6,061 bases of DNA from the NCBI GenBank assembly GCA_023487325.1, contig JAMDBS010000072.1, positions 1-6,061 of the forward strand. The letters run 5' to 3'. The notes under the pieces are model-generated. The model was given only the letters and a program-made list of their open reading frames with translations, was not told the origin of the DNA and made no database searches. A program made the position numbers and the translations under genes. Positions 1 through 5,335 of the stretch are shown here, piece after piece. Source of the stretch: Patescibacteria group bacterium. GTDB lineage: Bacteria; Patescibacteria; UBA1384; JAMDBS01. Each line of letters starts with the position of its first letter. The stretch's first letter is position 1.

Positions 1-795
1 AAATCGCGGCTGGTTGTGCTAAAAAATTTATTATTATCTAAAAAAACAAAAACATTGCAGGAACAAATCATTAAACTTTTACCAAAAGTGCCCAAGACCA
101 CTATTTTAGTTTTTTATGAAGCCGGAGTGCCGGACAAGCGCTTGGCATTATTTAAAAAATTGGCCAAAGAACAAAAGCAAGAATTTAAAACTTTGGAACC
201 ATATCAGATTCGTCAGTGGATTAAAGATGAAGTCAACGCCAAGCAGGCAAAAATCGATCCACAAGCCATTGATTTACTGATCAAATACTGTGGCAGTGAT
301 TTGTGGAAGATAAGAAATGAACTAGAAAAGTTATCAGTTTACAGTGGCCAGTTATCAGTTCGGGAAGTGGAAAATTTGGTTAGGCCGAAGATTGAGGCTA
401 AAATTTTTGATTTGGTGGATGCCTTTGGAGAAAAGAACGCCAAAAAAGCTCATCAGGAATTATCTAAGCTTTTGGAAAAAGATGAAGCAGAGCTATATAT
501 TTTCACCATGATTGTCGGGCAGTTTAGAAACATACTTATAATTAAAGATTATCTAAATCCAAATGACAAAGCTCAAAGTTCCAATCAAGCTCAAAATTCA
601 AAATTCCAAATAGCTAAAGAGTTGGGGATGCATCCGTTTGTGGCTCAAAAAACTAGCTTTCAAGCTAAAAATTTTACTTTAGATGAGCTGAAAAAAATCT
701 ATCAAAAGTTAATGGATTTTGATATTAAAATTAAAACCGGTGAGATTGAACCCCGATTGGCTTTAGATCTGCTGATTGCAGAAATCTGCCGGTGA
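1..795 (+). CDS. holA: DNA polymerase III subunit delta, 5'-truncated by the window edge
   Basis: The delta subunit is part of the clamp loader and opens the beta sliding clamp for loading on primed DNA. The frame is open from base 1 to the TGA at 793-795, giving 264 visible residues. A GTG at 16 could be read as a start, but it lies inside the family-typical stretch SRLVVLKNLLLS, so the gene almost certainly begins upstream. About 70-90 N-terminal residues, including the P-loop-like region, should be missing from a protein of roughly 330-340. Visible are the end of the AAA+-like part (ILVFYEAG, then DKRLALFKKL), the lid region (KIDPQAIDLLIKYCGSDLW, NELEKL, VRPKIEAKIFDLVDA) and the C-terminal collar domain (GQFRNILIIKDYL, LGMHPFVAQK, DELKKIYQKLMDFDIKIKTG, ALDLLIAEI). 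A polar segment of low complexity, about NPNDKAQSSNQAQNSKFQ, sits in the loop before LGMHPF and is repeat-like at DNA level. Identification is firm. Confidence 0.93.
   Translation, partial: KSRLVVLKNLLLSKKTKTLQEQIIKLLPKVPKTTILVFYEAGVPDKRLALFKKLAKEQKQEFKTLEPYQIRQWIKDEVNAKQAKIDPQAIDLLIKYCGSDLWKIRNELEKLSVYSGQLSVREVENLVRPKIEAKIFDLVDAFGEKNAKKAHQELSKLLEKDEAELYIFTMIVGQFRNILIIKDYLNPNDKAQSSNQAQNSKFQIAKELGMHPFVAQKTSFQAKNFTLDELKKIYQKLMDFDIKIKTGEIEPRLALDLLIAEICR
329..360 (+). repeat. Short direct repeat inside holA
   Basis: The 10-mer GTTATCAGTT occurs at 330-339 and again at 351-360, separated by 11 bases. The 21-base period keeps the frame, and the two copies encode the LSV triplets of KLSVYSGQLSV. 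The protein still fits the delta family here without an obvious length change, so this may be repeat-derived sequence tolerated in a surface loop, or chance. Confidence 0.45.
569..610 (+). repeat. A-rich short repeat block inside holA
   Basis: AAGCTCAAA occurs at 569-577 and 587-595, 18 bases apart and therefore in frame. It is followed by the related units ATTCAAA and ATTCCAAA (596-610). It encodes the Gln/Asn/Ser-rich stretch KAQSSNQAQNSKFQ between two well-conserved helices of the delta collar domain, a loop of variable length in this family. The composition is more like the intergenic repeats of this window (for example the AATTCCC units at 2489-2509) than like the rest of holA. Confidence 0.5.
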
Positions 796-802
796 TTATA
801 AT

Positions 803-829
803 TTGGTAGAGAATGTGGTAAAATATAAT
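803..829 (+). promoter_or_regulatory. Candidate sigma70-type promoter for the DUF2207 gene
   Basis: A perfect TATAAT lies at 824-829. The best -35 match is TTGGTA at 803-808, with a short 15-base spacer. A second TATAAT at 797-802 overlaps the end of holA and has only a weak -35 (TTGCAG, 776-781). In DNA this AT-rich a single TATAAT is weak evidence; the site is plausible because it lies between two same-strand genes and just ahead of the inverted repeat. Confidence 0.35.
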
Positions 830-915
830 CATCTAAACAATATAACATTTAAACACGTAAACAAGATTTATGAATGCAGAATATCATGCGATATTATTGT
901 TTAAATGTTTAGATG
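830..915. repeat. Nested inverted repeat upstream of the DUF2207 gene
   Basis: The left arm, CATCTAAACA (830-839) plus TTTAAAC (848-854), is the reverse complement of GTTTAAATGTTTAGATG (899-915), apart from an 8-base insertion in the left arm. Inside lies a second perfect palindrome, AATATC at 880-885 and GATATT at 890-895 with loop ATGC. The right arm continues as further ATGTTTAAATG-type units to 931. It has no GC-rich stem followed by a T-run, so it is not a standard terminator. The same units recur in the gap after the DUF2207 gene. Confidence 0.6.
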
Positions 916-2442
916 CTTATATGTTTAAATGATTATCAAGGAGGTTCCCTGGGACTATCGTTTGGAATTTATAAAAAACAGGCCGTATTGTTCGTCGGGA
1001 TTATAGCCATATTTTTAATTGGCGGTTATTTCATTTCTCGACAGCTTAGCTCGGCTTCGGTGCAGGACGTGGGTCAAAGCACGTATTCGGGAGTTTATAA
1101 TATTGACGCGCAAATCAGCGCCAATGCCCAAGTGGAAATTAATGGCACAAAAACCGGCAACTTGTTGCATATAGCCAATGATTATGACGAATTTCGTTAT
1201 ATGGCAGCAGATCAAGAAGGTTTGTATATCAATCAAATGACTATCAACGTGCACCTGCCTCAACCGGTGAGCGAAGGTCAAGCCAAGCAAATTACTTATG
1301 CGGTTCATGGGGTAGATAGCTACAATATGTATCAAAAAGACCCGCAAACTCTGGTTTACGAAGGCTATGGTTTAGCGCCAGCTGCCACCTTTACAGTGGT
1401 GGCCTACCTTCCCAAAGGCATGATTAATTTTCCTTGGTATAGCCAGATAATATATTATTTGACTAATTTAAACCCCTATATTTGGCTGATAATTAGTATT
1501 ATTTTTCCCTTATTGGCGTTGTTGGTTTTATTTGGGCTGTATCTTCGTCAAACCAGTGCTTGGAGACTACCGAAAATCAAAGAAATGAGCGATAGCCTCC
1601 CATCAGATTTAACCCCAGCTGAAACAGAAGTGCTCATTTATGGAAAGGTGACTTCGCGCTCTGTTGCGGCAACACTTTTGGATTTAGCGCAGAGAAATTA
1701 TATATACATCGTGCAAAAAGACGGTAATTTTTCTTTTGGCAAAAGAAAAAATATGGATTTATCGCAAGATGTCAGCGGCACAAATTTGAGGCCGTATGAA
1801 AAATTATTACTAGCAAAAATATTTACTGCCGAGAGCATGAAAAGCCAGCAGGAAGATATTTTAATGCGAGTCGGCAGGCATGTGTTTTCTAAAAAAGTCG
1901 CTCAAGTATATTTGGATATTTATCAATCAGTTGCTCAAAAAGGTTATTTTTTAGAGGATCCGGTAGTCTATCATAAAAAATTTCGCAATATTGGTCTGTG
2001 GCTATTTTTTATTGGCATTGTTGGTTTTGTTTTTGGCGTTATCTTTTCGCCAGAACCAAAATTTTTGCTGGCTGTCTGGGTGATGATGATGGTGATTGCT
2101 TTTATTATCATCAAATGGTCGCCGCAGTTGCCTACCAGAAGCGCGCAAGGCAAAGGAGAGTTAATCAAATGGCTGAAATTTAGGAATTTTTTAACTGATC
2201 CTACTGAATTGCGCACGGCCAACAGCCAGGAGATATTCAAAAAATACCTTCCATATGCCATCAGTATGGGTGTTGAGGTTGAGTGGGCCAAAAGAGTAGT
2301 CAGTCAGGCTTTTATTGCTCCGGAATGGTTTGTTTGTATGGAGCCTATACCGGCTCTGGATGATTTTATTAATAATTTATATCCAATTATCGGTTTTGTG
2401 TCTGGCACTCTTTCTGCCAGCAAGGAACCAACTGTTCAGTAG
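913..2442 (+). CDS. DUF2207-like predicted membrane protein
   Basis: A 509-residue membrane protein of unknown function. A signal-anchor-like segment lies at about 21-42 (KKQAVLFVGIIAIFLIGGYF). It is followed by a predicted extracytoplasmic beta-rich region (45-185), a second membrane segment (about 189-211), a cytoplasmic part with TPAETEVLIYGKVTSRSVAATLLDLAQRNYI-like winged-helix character and LRPYEKLLLAKIF, and two further membrane segments (about 361-378 and 384-401). The C-terminal part has the family pattern GKGELIKWLKFRNFL, then FKKYLPYAISMGVEVEWAKRV and APEWF. This order matches DUF2207 proteins. The start is uncertain. ATG 913 lies inside a repeat arm with no SD before it, whereas AAGGAGG at 938-944 points to CTG 949, which would remove 12 residues (MLICLNDYQGGS) without touching the first membrane segment. 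The gene ends with TAG and converges on lepB. Family assignment is from pattern memory; the molecular role is unknown. Confidence 0.8.
   Translation: MLICLNDYQGGSLGLSFGIYKKQAVLFVGIIAIFLIGGYFISRQLSSASVQDVGQSTYSGVYNIDAQISANAQVEINGTKTGNLLHIANDYDEFRYMAADQEGLYINQMTINVHLPQPVSEGQAKQITYAVHGVDSYNMYQKDPQTLVYEGYGLAPAATFTVVAYLPKGMINFPWYSQIIYYLTNLNPYIWLIISIIFPLLALLVLFGLYLRQTSAWRLPKIKEMSDSLPSDLTPAETEVLIYGKVTSRSVAATLLDLAQRNYIYIVQKDGNFSFGKRKNMDLSQDVSGTNLRPYEKLLLAKIFTAESMKSQQEDILMRVGRHVFSKKVAQVYLDIYQSVAQKGYFLEDPVVYHKKFRNIGLWLFFIGIVGFVFGVIFSPEPKFLLAVWVMMMVIAFIIIKWSPQLPTRSAQGKGELIKWLKFRNFLTDPTELRTANSQEIFKKYLPYAISMGVEVEWAKRVVSQAFIAPEWFVCMEPIPALDDFINNLYPIIGFVSGTLSASKEPTVQ
938..944 (+). promoter_or_regulatory. Strong Shine-Dalgarno sequence that questions the DUF2207 start
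   Basis: AAGGAGG at 938-944 is the best SD match in the window. It lies downstream of the only in-frame ATG (913). The next start-like codon in frame is CTG at 949-951, only 4 bases after the SD; after that comes ATT at 967. Either translation starts at a rare codon, or the SD is not used for this frame, or the assembly carries an error here. Confidence 0.5.
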
Positions 2443-2445
2443 AAA

Positions 2446-2600
2446 AATTTCTAATTTCTAATTGACCTAATTGCTCTAATCAATATCCAATTCCCAATTC
2501 CCAATACCCAATGAATGTCCAAATGTTTAAATGCTTAAATGTTTTTATGTTTAGATGATTTGGGCATTGGGATTTGATTAGAAATTAGTAATTAGAAATT
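2446..2600. repeat. Large nested inverted repeat filling the convergent DUF2207/lepB gap
   Basis: The outer arms at 2446-2463 and 2583-2600 pair at 17 of 18 positions (left AATTTCTAATTTCTAATT). The next arms are CTAATCAA at 2476-2483 with TTGATTAG at 2574-2581, then CCCAATG at 2507-2513 with CATTGGG at 2565-2571, then CCAAAT at 2519-2524 with ATTTGG at 2558-2563. The left side carries a bulged array of a 7-base unit (AATTCCC, AATTCCC, AATACCC at 2489-2509). The apex consists of AAATGTTT/AAATGCTT units (2521-2557) shared with the repeat upstream of the DUF2207 gene. The structure could end transcription from both sides, but it lacks a clear GC stem plus T-run. Confidence 0.7.
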
Positions 2601-2605
2601 GGGGA

Positions 2606-3163
2606 TTATTGATTGTAGTACTCTACTGGTGGGATGACGCTGAAGTTGGCTGGCGGCAAAAGAATCATATAGGCTTTGCCAATAATATCTTGACGCGGAC
2701 ATGGTCCCCATATTCTTGAATCGCTGGAATTGCCGCGATTATCTCCCATCATAAAATATTCATCTTTAGCTAAAGTTTTCTTTAAATTCGGGGAAGTATA
2801 GATATCTTTGGCAAGATAGAACTCATTTAATTTTTTGCTGTTGATATAAACCGAGCCATTTTTGATTTCTATAGTTTCTCCGGGCAGGGCTATAACTCTC
2901 TTTATATATTTTTTGTTTTCGGGATCTCCGGGAAACCGCAAAACTACAGGATCTCCTCTTTTAGGAAAACCCGTAAGATAGCTGATACGGTCAACTAAAA
3001 TATATTGGCCATTGTGAAAATTCGTTTCCATACTGGCGCCATCTACCACAAAAATAGTGGCTACAAAAAAATGGATTATAATAATTATAACCAAAAATAT
3101 TGCCACACCCTTGCCTAGTTCAAAGGCCAATTCTACAAGATAATTAGATTTATTGACCTGCAC
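2606..3163 (-). CDS. lepB: Signal peptidase I
   Basis: This membrane-anchored serine protease removes signal peptides from proteins exported by Sec/Tat. It has 185 residues. One N-terminal membrane segment (about 19-40, GVAIFLVIIIIIHFFVATIF) is followed by the S26 family boxes: GASMETNFHNGQYILV with nucleophile Ser44, RGDPVVLRFP (69-78), KKYIKRVIALPGE with general base Lys88, and GDNRGNSSDSR (140-150). All catalytic-core elements are present, so it should be active. It is short, near the compact Gram-positive-like SPases and lacking the large insert of E. coli LepB. The start is GTG at 3163-3161, preceded by AAGGAG at 3173-3168 with a 4-base gap. It follows rpsT by 8 bp on the same strand, so the two very likely share a transcript starting at the promoter near 3614-3586. 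It ends with TAA next to the inverted repeat. Confidence 0.95.
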   Translation of the reverse strand: MQVNKSNYLVELAFELGKGVAIFLVIIIIIHFFVATIFVVDGASMETNFHNGQYILVDRISYLTGFPKRGDPVVLRFPGDPENKKYIKRVIALPGETIEIKNGSVYINSKKLNEFYLAKDIYTSPNLKKTLAKDEYFMMGDNRGNSSDSRIWGPCPRQDIIGKAYMILLPPANFSVIPPVEYYNQ

Positions 3164-3167
3164 CCCT

Positions 3168-3173
3168 CTCCTT
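3168..3173 (-). promoter_or_regulatory. lepB ribosome binding site overlapping the rpsT stop codon
   Basis: On the minus strand AAGGAG (3173-3168) shares two bases with the TAA stop of rpsT (3174-3172) and sits 4 bases before the GTG of lepB. Ribosomes finishing rpsT would stop on the lepB SD, an arrangement typical of translational coupling. Confidence 0.65.
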
Positions 3174-3468
3174 ATTTTTTGTTTTTTGCGGAAGTTTTTT
3201 TGATTTTTTTAGGCTTAACTAATTTGTTAGTTTCTTTTTTATTGGCTCCAGCAAATTTACGGGCCAATTGAGATTTGATTCTTGAAGCTTTGTTTTTGCT
3301 AAAAATGTGTTGTTTGGCAGCCTTATCAATTAAAGCCTGGACCTTACTAAGATCTTTTGCAGAAACATTGCTAATGGCTTCTTTGACCTGGATTTTAAAT
3401 TGCAGGTTTTTGTTTTGACGTCGGCTGGAAGAACGTACAGCTTTTTTTGCAGCTCTAATGATGGGCAT
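3172..3468 (-). CDS. rpsT: 30S ribosomal protein S20
   Basis: S20 binds 16S rRNA early in small-subunit assembly and is a three-helix bundle. The 98-residue protein shows the family pattern: basic N-terminus MPIIRAAKKAVRSSSRRQNKN, a middle helix (VKEAISNVSAKDLSKVQALIDKAAKQ), and the signature HIFSKNKASRIKSQLARKF at 54-72. It is longer than most S20 proteins (about 85-90) because of a Lys-rich tail, residues 77-98, with 11 Lys. The DNA for the tail holds several A/T homopolymer runs, a place for slippage or sequencing error. The ATG start (3468-3466) has AAGGGAG (3480-3474) upstream. It is the first gene of an rpsT-lepB unit. holA next to rpsT is common in bacteria; here they lie in the same neighbourhood with the DUF2207 gene and lepB between them. 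Confidence 0.95.
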   Translation of the reverse strand: MPIIRAAKKAVRSSSRRQNKNLQFKIQVKEAISNVSAKDLSKVQALIDKAAKQHIFSKNKASRIKSQLARKFAGANKKETNKLVKPKKIKKTSAKNKK

Positions 3469-3486
3469 AATCGCTCCCTTCGGTCG

Positions 3487-3577
3487 CTTAAATTAAAAAC
3501 TAAAAGCGAAAAAGTAAAAATTAATATAGTTTTTAGTTTTAAGTTGTGGTTATTAGTTTTTCGTTTTTAATTATTAG
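3487..3577. repeat. AT-only palindromic repeats in the rpsT leader
   Basis: The arms 3487-3501 and 3528-3543 form a 15-bp hairpin with one bulged base (left arm CTTAAATTAAAAACT). Beyond it, 3552-3577 carries similar units in the other sense (ATTAGTTTTTCGTTTTTAAT). All would lie in the roughly 100-nt 5' leader of the rpsT-lepB transcript if the promoter call is right. S20 is autoregulated in E. coli, but nothing here shows an S20 binding site; repeat-derived filler is the simpler reading. Confidence 0.5.
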
Positions 3578-3585
3578 TTTTTTAT

Positions 3586-3614
3586 AATCTATCACATTTT
3601 TAGACTATTGACAA
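3586..3614 (-). promoter_or_regulatory. Candidate promoter for rpsT-lepB
   Basis: Reading the minus strand: TTGTCA at 3614-3609, a 17-base spacer, then TAGATT at 3591-3586, directly preceded by TGA (3594-3592), which gives an extended -10. The -35 matches 5 of 6 bases and the -10 matches 4 of 6. Its -35 overlaps that of the opposite promoter. Confidence 0.5.
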
Positions 3615-3637
3615 GTTTTTATAGATTATGTTAAGAT
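3608..3637 (+). promoter_or_regulatory. Candidate promoter for nrnA
   Basis: A perfect TTGACA lies at 3608-3613, followed by an 18-base spacer and TAAGAT at 3632-3637, preceded by TGT (3629-3631) as an extended -10. Transcription would start near 3644, about 20 bases before the nrnA ATG at 3667. The -35 overlaps the minus-strand -35 because TTGACAA reads TTGTCAA on the other strand. Confidence 0.55.
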
Positions 3638-3666
3638 GATTAGCTCAATAGATAATTAGGAAATAG

Positions 3667-4878
3667 ATGGAATTAACAGCAAAACAACAAATAGTGGAGC
3701 TGGTTAAATCGAGCAAAAATATATTGATTTTAACCCATATCAATCCAGACGGTGACGGCTTGGGCAGTATTTTAGCTTTATCTTTGGTTTTAAAAAAATT
3801 AGAGAAAGCTGTGACAATTTATTCTTCGGCATCCGTACCAACGTATTTAAATTATCTACCGCAAAATAGTGATATTAGAGACGATCTGAATTCACATAAA
3901 GATTTTATAGTTACCATCAAAACAGATAAGGCTAAAATAAAACGCTTGGCTTATAAAAATTTGCCGGAAGATAACAGAGTAAATATTGTCATTACGCCAA
4001 CCGAAGGCAATTTTACCATTGACGATGTGTTTGTGGGTTATAGTTCGCCTAAGTTTGATTTAATTTTTGTGCTGGACTCCCCGACTTTAGAGCGCTTAGG
4101 AGATATTTACGAACATTCAGCTGATTTATTTTACGAGGTGCCTATTGTCAATATTGACCATCATCCGGGCAACGATTATTTTGGTAAAGTAAACTGGGTG
4201 GATTTGACAGCTACTTCTACCAGCGAAATTTTAGTTTCTTTGGTTGAATCTTTAGGCAGAGATAAAAATTTATTTGATGCCGATGTGGCCACATGTCTAC
4301 TGACCGGTATTATTACTGACACGGGCAGTTTTCAGCATTCCAATACCACTCCTAAGTCATTTACAGTGGCTGCTCAATTGGTGGCAGCAGGTGCTAGACA
4401 ACAGGAGATTATTAAAAACATTTACAAAACTAAACCGCTTTCCACTCTTAAACTCTGGGGGAAAATATTGTCAAATATCAAAGAAGACCGTGAAGCCAAT
4501 TTTGTTTATTCAGTAGCTGCCAAAGAAGATTTTTTGGAATTCGGGGCTAGCGAATCTGAAAGCTCGGGGGTTGTAGATGAGCTACTAAAAACTGCGCCGG
4601 ATATTAATTTCGCTCTATTATTGTCGGAAAAGGGCGGCGGAGTTCATGGCAGTCTGCGCAGCGCCAAGCCTGAAGTAAATGTTTCGGCAATCGCCAAACT
4701 TTTTGGTGGCGGCGGCCATGAAATGGCGGCTGCTTTTATGCTTTCTGATACTAATTTATCAGATTCGTTAGATAAAATTATCGCTAAAATTCATAATTTT
4801 CAAACTAGCCAGCCAAGCACAGACAAAGTGGATGAATTAGATGACAACGAAGAAGAACAATACAGCGAATATGTTTAA
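3667..4878 (+). CDS. nrnA: DHH/DHHA1 phosphoesterase, NrnA-like (nanoRNase / pAp phosphatase)
   Basis: NrnA-type enzymes hydrolyse 2-5-nt RNA oligomers and, in many cases, pAp to AMP, using Mn2+. Motifs in order: THINPDGDGLGS with metal ligands Asp28 and Asp30; VLDSPTLERLG with Asp137; NIDHHPGN with DHH at 164-166; GIITDTGSFQHSNT with Asp218; then a DHHA1 domain ending in GGGGHEMAAAF (GGGGH at 347-351), the substrate-binding signature. All core residues are present. At 403 residues it is longer than characterised NrnA (about 310-330), because of some 50 extra residues between the first and second motifs (about 79-130) and a polar, acidic tail (about 380-403, DELDDNEEEQYSEYV). The start ATG has AGGAA 5 bases upstream. 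It follows a divergent promoter and lies just before rpsO-pnp, fitting a role in finishing RNA decay. True substrate preference cannot be told from the sequence. Confidence 0.85.
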   Translation: MELTAKQQIVELVKSSKNILILTHINPDGDGLGSILALSLVLKKLEKAVTIYSSASVPTYLNYLPQNSDIRDDLNSHKDFIVTIKTDKAKIKRLAYKNLPEDNRVNIVITPTEGNFTIDDVFVGYSSPKFDLIFVLDSPTLERLGDIYEHSADLFYEVPIVNIDHHPGNDYFGKVNWVDLTATSTSEILVSLVESLGRDKNLFDADVATCLLTGIITDTGSFQHSNTTPKSFTVAAQLVAAGARQQEIIKNIYKTKPLSTLKLWGKILSNIKEDREANFVYSVAAKEDFLEFGASESESSGVVDELLKTAPDINFALLLSEKGGGVHGSLRSAKPEVNVSAIAKLFGGGGHEMAAAFMLSDTNLSDSLDKIIAKIHNFQTSQPSTDKVDELDDNEEEQYSEYV

Positions 4879-4894
4879 AATAAGTTTAATGAAG

Positions 4895-4923
4895 TTTACA
4901 TTTGATAAATTTATTGCTATAAT
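4895..4923 (+). promoter_or_regulatory. rpsO promoter
   Basis: TTTACA (4895-4900, 5 of 6), a 17-base spacer and a perfect TATAAT (4918-4923), preceded by TGC (4915-4917) as an extended -10. This is the best complete promoter in the window. It starts about 17 bases after the nrnA stop and predicts a start near 4930, a leader of about 38 nt to the rpsO ATG at 4968. Confidence 0.75.
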
Positions 4924-4967
4924 GGACAAGTAAAAATAATTTACCAATAATGTAATTACGAGGAAAA

Positions 4968-5234
4968 ATGCCAAAAATTAAAGCCAAAAAAACCCTGATC
5001 GAAAAGTATCGCACCCATAAAACAGATACTGGTTCTGCAGAAGTGCAAATTGCGCTTTTGTCAGAAAAAATTATGGAATTAACTAAGCATCTGGAAAGTC
5101 ATAAAAAAGATTCTGATTCTCGTCGTGGACTATTAAAAATGGTGGGTAAACGTAGAAAATTATTAAATTATCTTGACAAAAACGATCCTAAAAAATACGA
5201 AAAGATTATCAAGGATTTGGGGTTACGCAAATAA
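4968..5234 (+). CDS. rpsO: 30S ribosomal protein S15
   Basis: S15 is a primary 16S rRNA-binding protein that organises the central domain of the 30S subunit. The 88 residues match the normal family length. Visible signatures are [19 protein letters not shown] (17-35), [32 protein letters not shown] (38-69, containing the conserved His and the RNA-binding RRGL and KRRKLLNYL) and the end [11 protein letters not shown]. The start ATG has GAGG (4960-4963) 4 bases upstream. It has its own promoter and is followed 168 bases later by pnp on the same strand, the widespread rpsO-pnp order. No strong terminator separates them, so at least part of the pnp mRNA probably comes from the rpsO promoter. Confidence 0.97.
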   Translation: MPKIKAKKTLIEKYRTHKTDTGSAEVQIALLSEKIMELTKHLESHKKDSDSRRGLLKMVGKRRKLLNYLDKNDPKKYEKIIKDLGLRK

Positions 5235-5238
5235 CCAC

Positions 5239-5302
5239 CACTAATTTTTTATCACCAATCAACACGAATTATAATTAGTGATAATATTGGTGAAAATTAG
5301 TG
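5239..5302. repeat. Inverted repeat of CACTAATT/ATTAGTGA units between rpsO and pnp
   Basis: The right arm ATTGGTGA plus AAATTAGTG (5286-5302) pairs with TCACCAAT (5252-5259) and CACTAATTTT (5239-5248), leaving a 3-base bulge. A second small hairpin, CACGAATT at 5263-5270 with AATTAGTG at 5273-5280 (one mismatch), lies in the loop. ATTNGTG-type units recur as direct repeats at 5274, 5286, 5296 and 5310. It begins only 4 bases after the rpsO stop, so it may protect the rpsO mRNA 3' end or weaken read-through, but it lacks a terminator T-run. Confidence 0.6.
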
Positions 5303-5335
5303 AAAATAAATTTGTGGAGATTAACACATTATTAA

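Noticed and set aside
929..1006. Small plus-strand frame beginning ATG 929
   Set aside because: Its SD-like sequence lies inside rather than before it, it overlaps the DUF2207 membrane segment in another frame, and it has only about 25 codons.
1015..1347. Minus-strand open frame of 110 codons under the DUF2207 gene
   Set aside because: It lies wholly inside a well-supported plus-strand gene, has no SD and no recognisable protein pattern.
1971..2291. Minus-strand open frame of 106 codons and a plus-strand frame at 1998-2183
   Set aside because: Both are other-frame shadows of the membrane-segment and C-terminal part of the DUF2207 gene.
2489..2557. Possible CRISPR-like or tandem array
   Set aside because: The units are 7-10 bases with no unique spacers of regular length and no cas genes nearby.
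3638..3660. tRNA D-arm-like text (TTAGCTCAATAG) just before nrnA
   Set aside because: There is no acceptor stem, anticodon arm or T-arm at the right distance, and the nrnA start follows directly.
4879..4895. Intrinsic terminator after nrnA
   Set aside because: There is no GC stem followed by a T-run, and the rpsO promoter begins almost at once.
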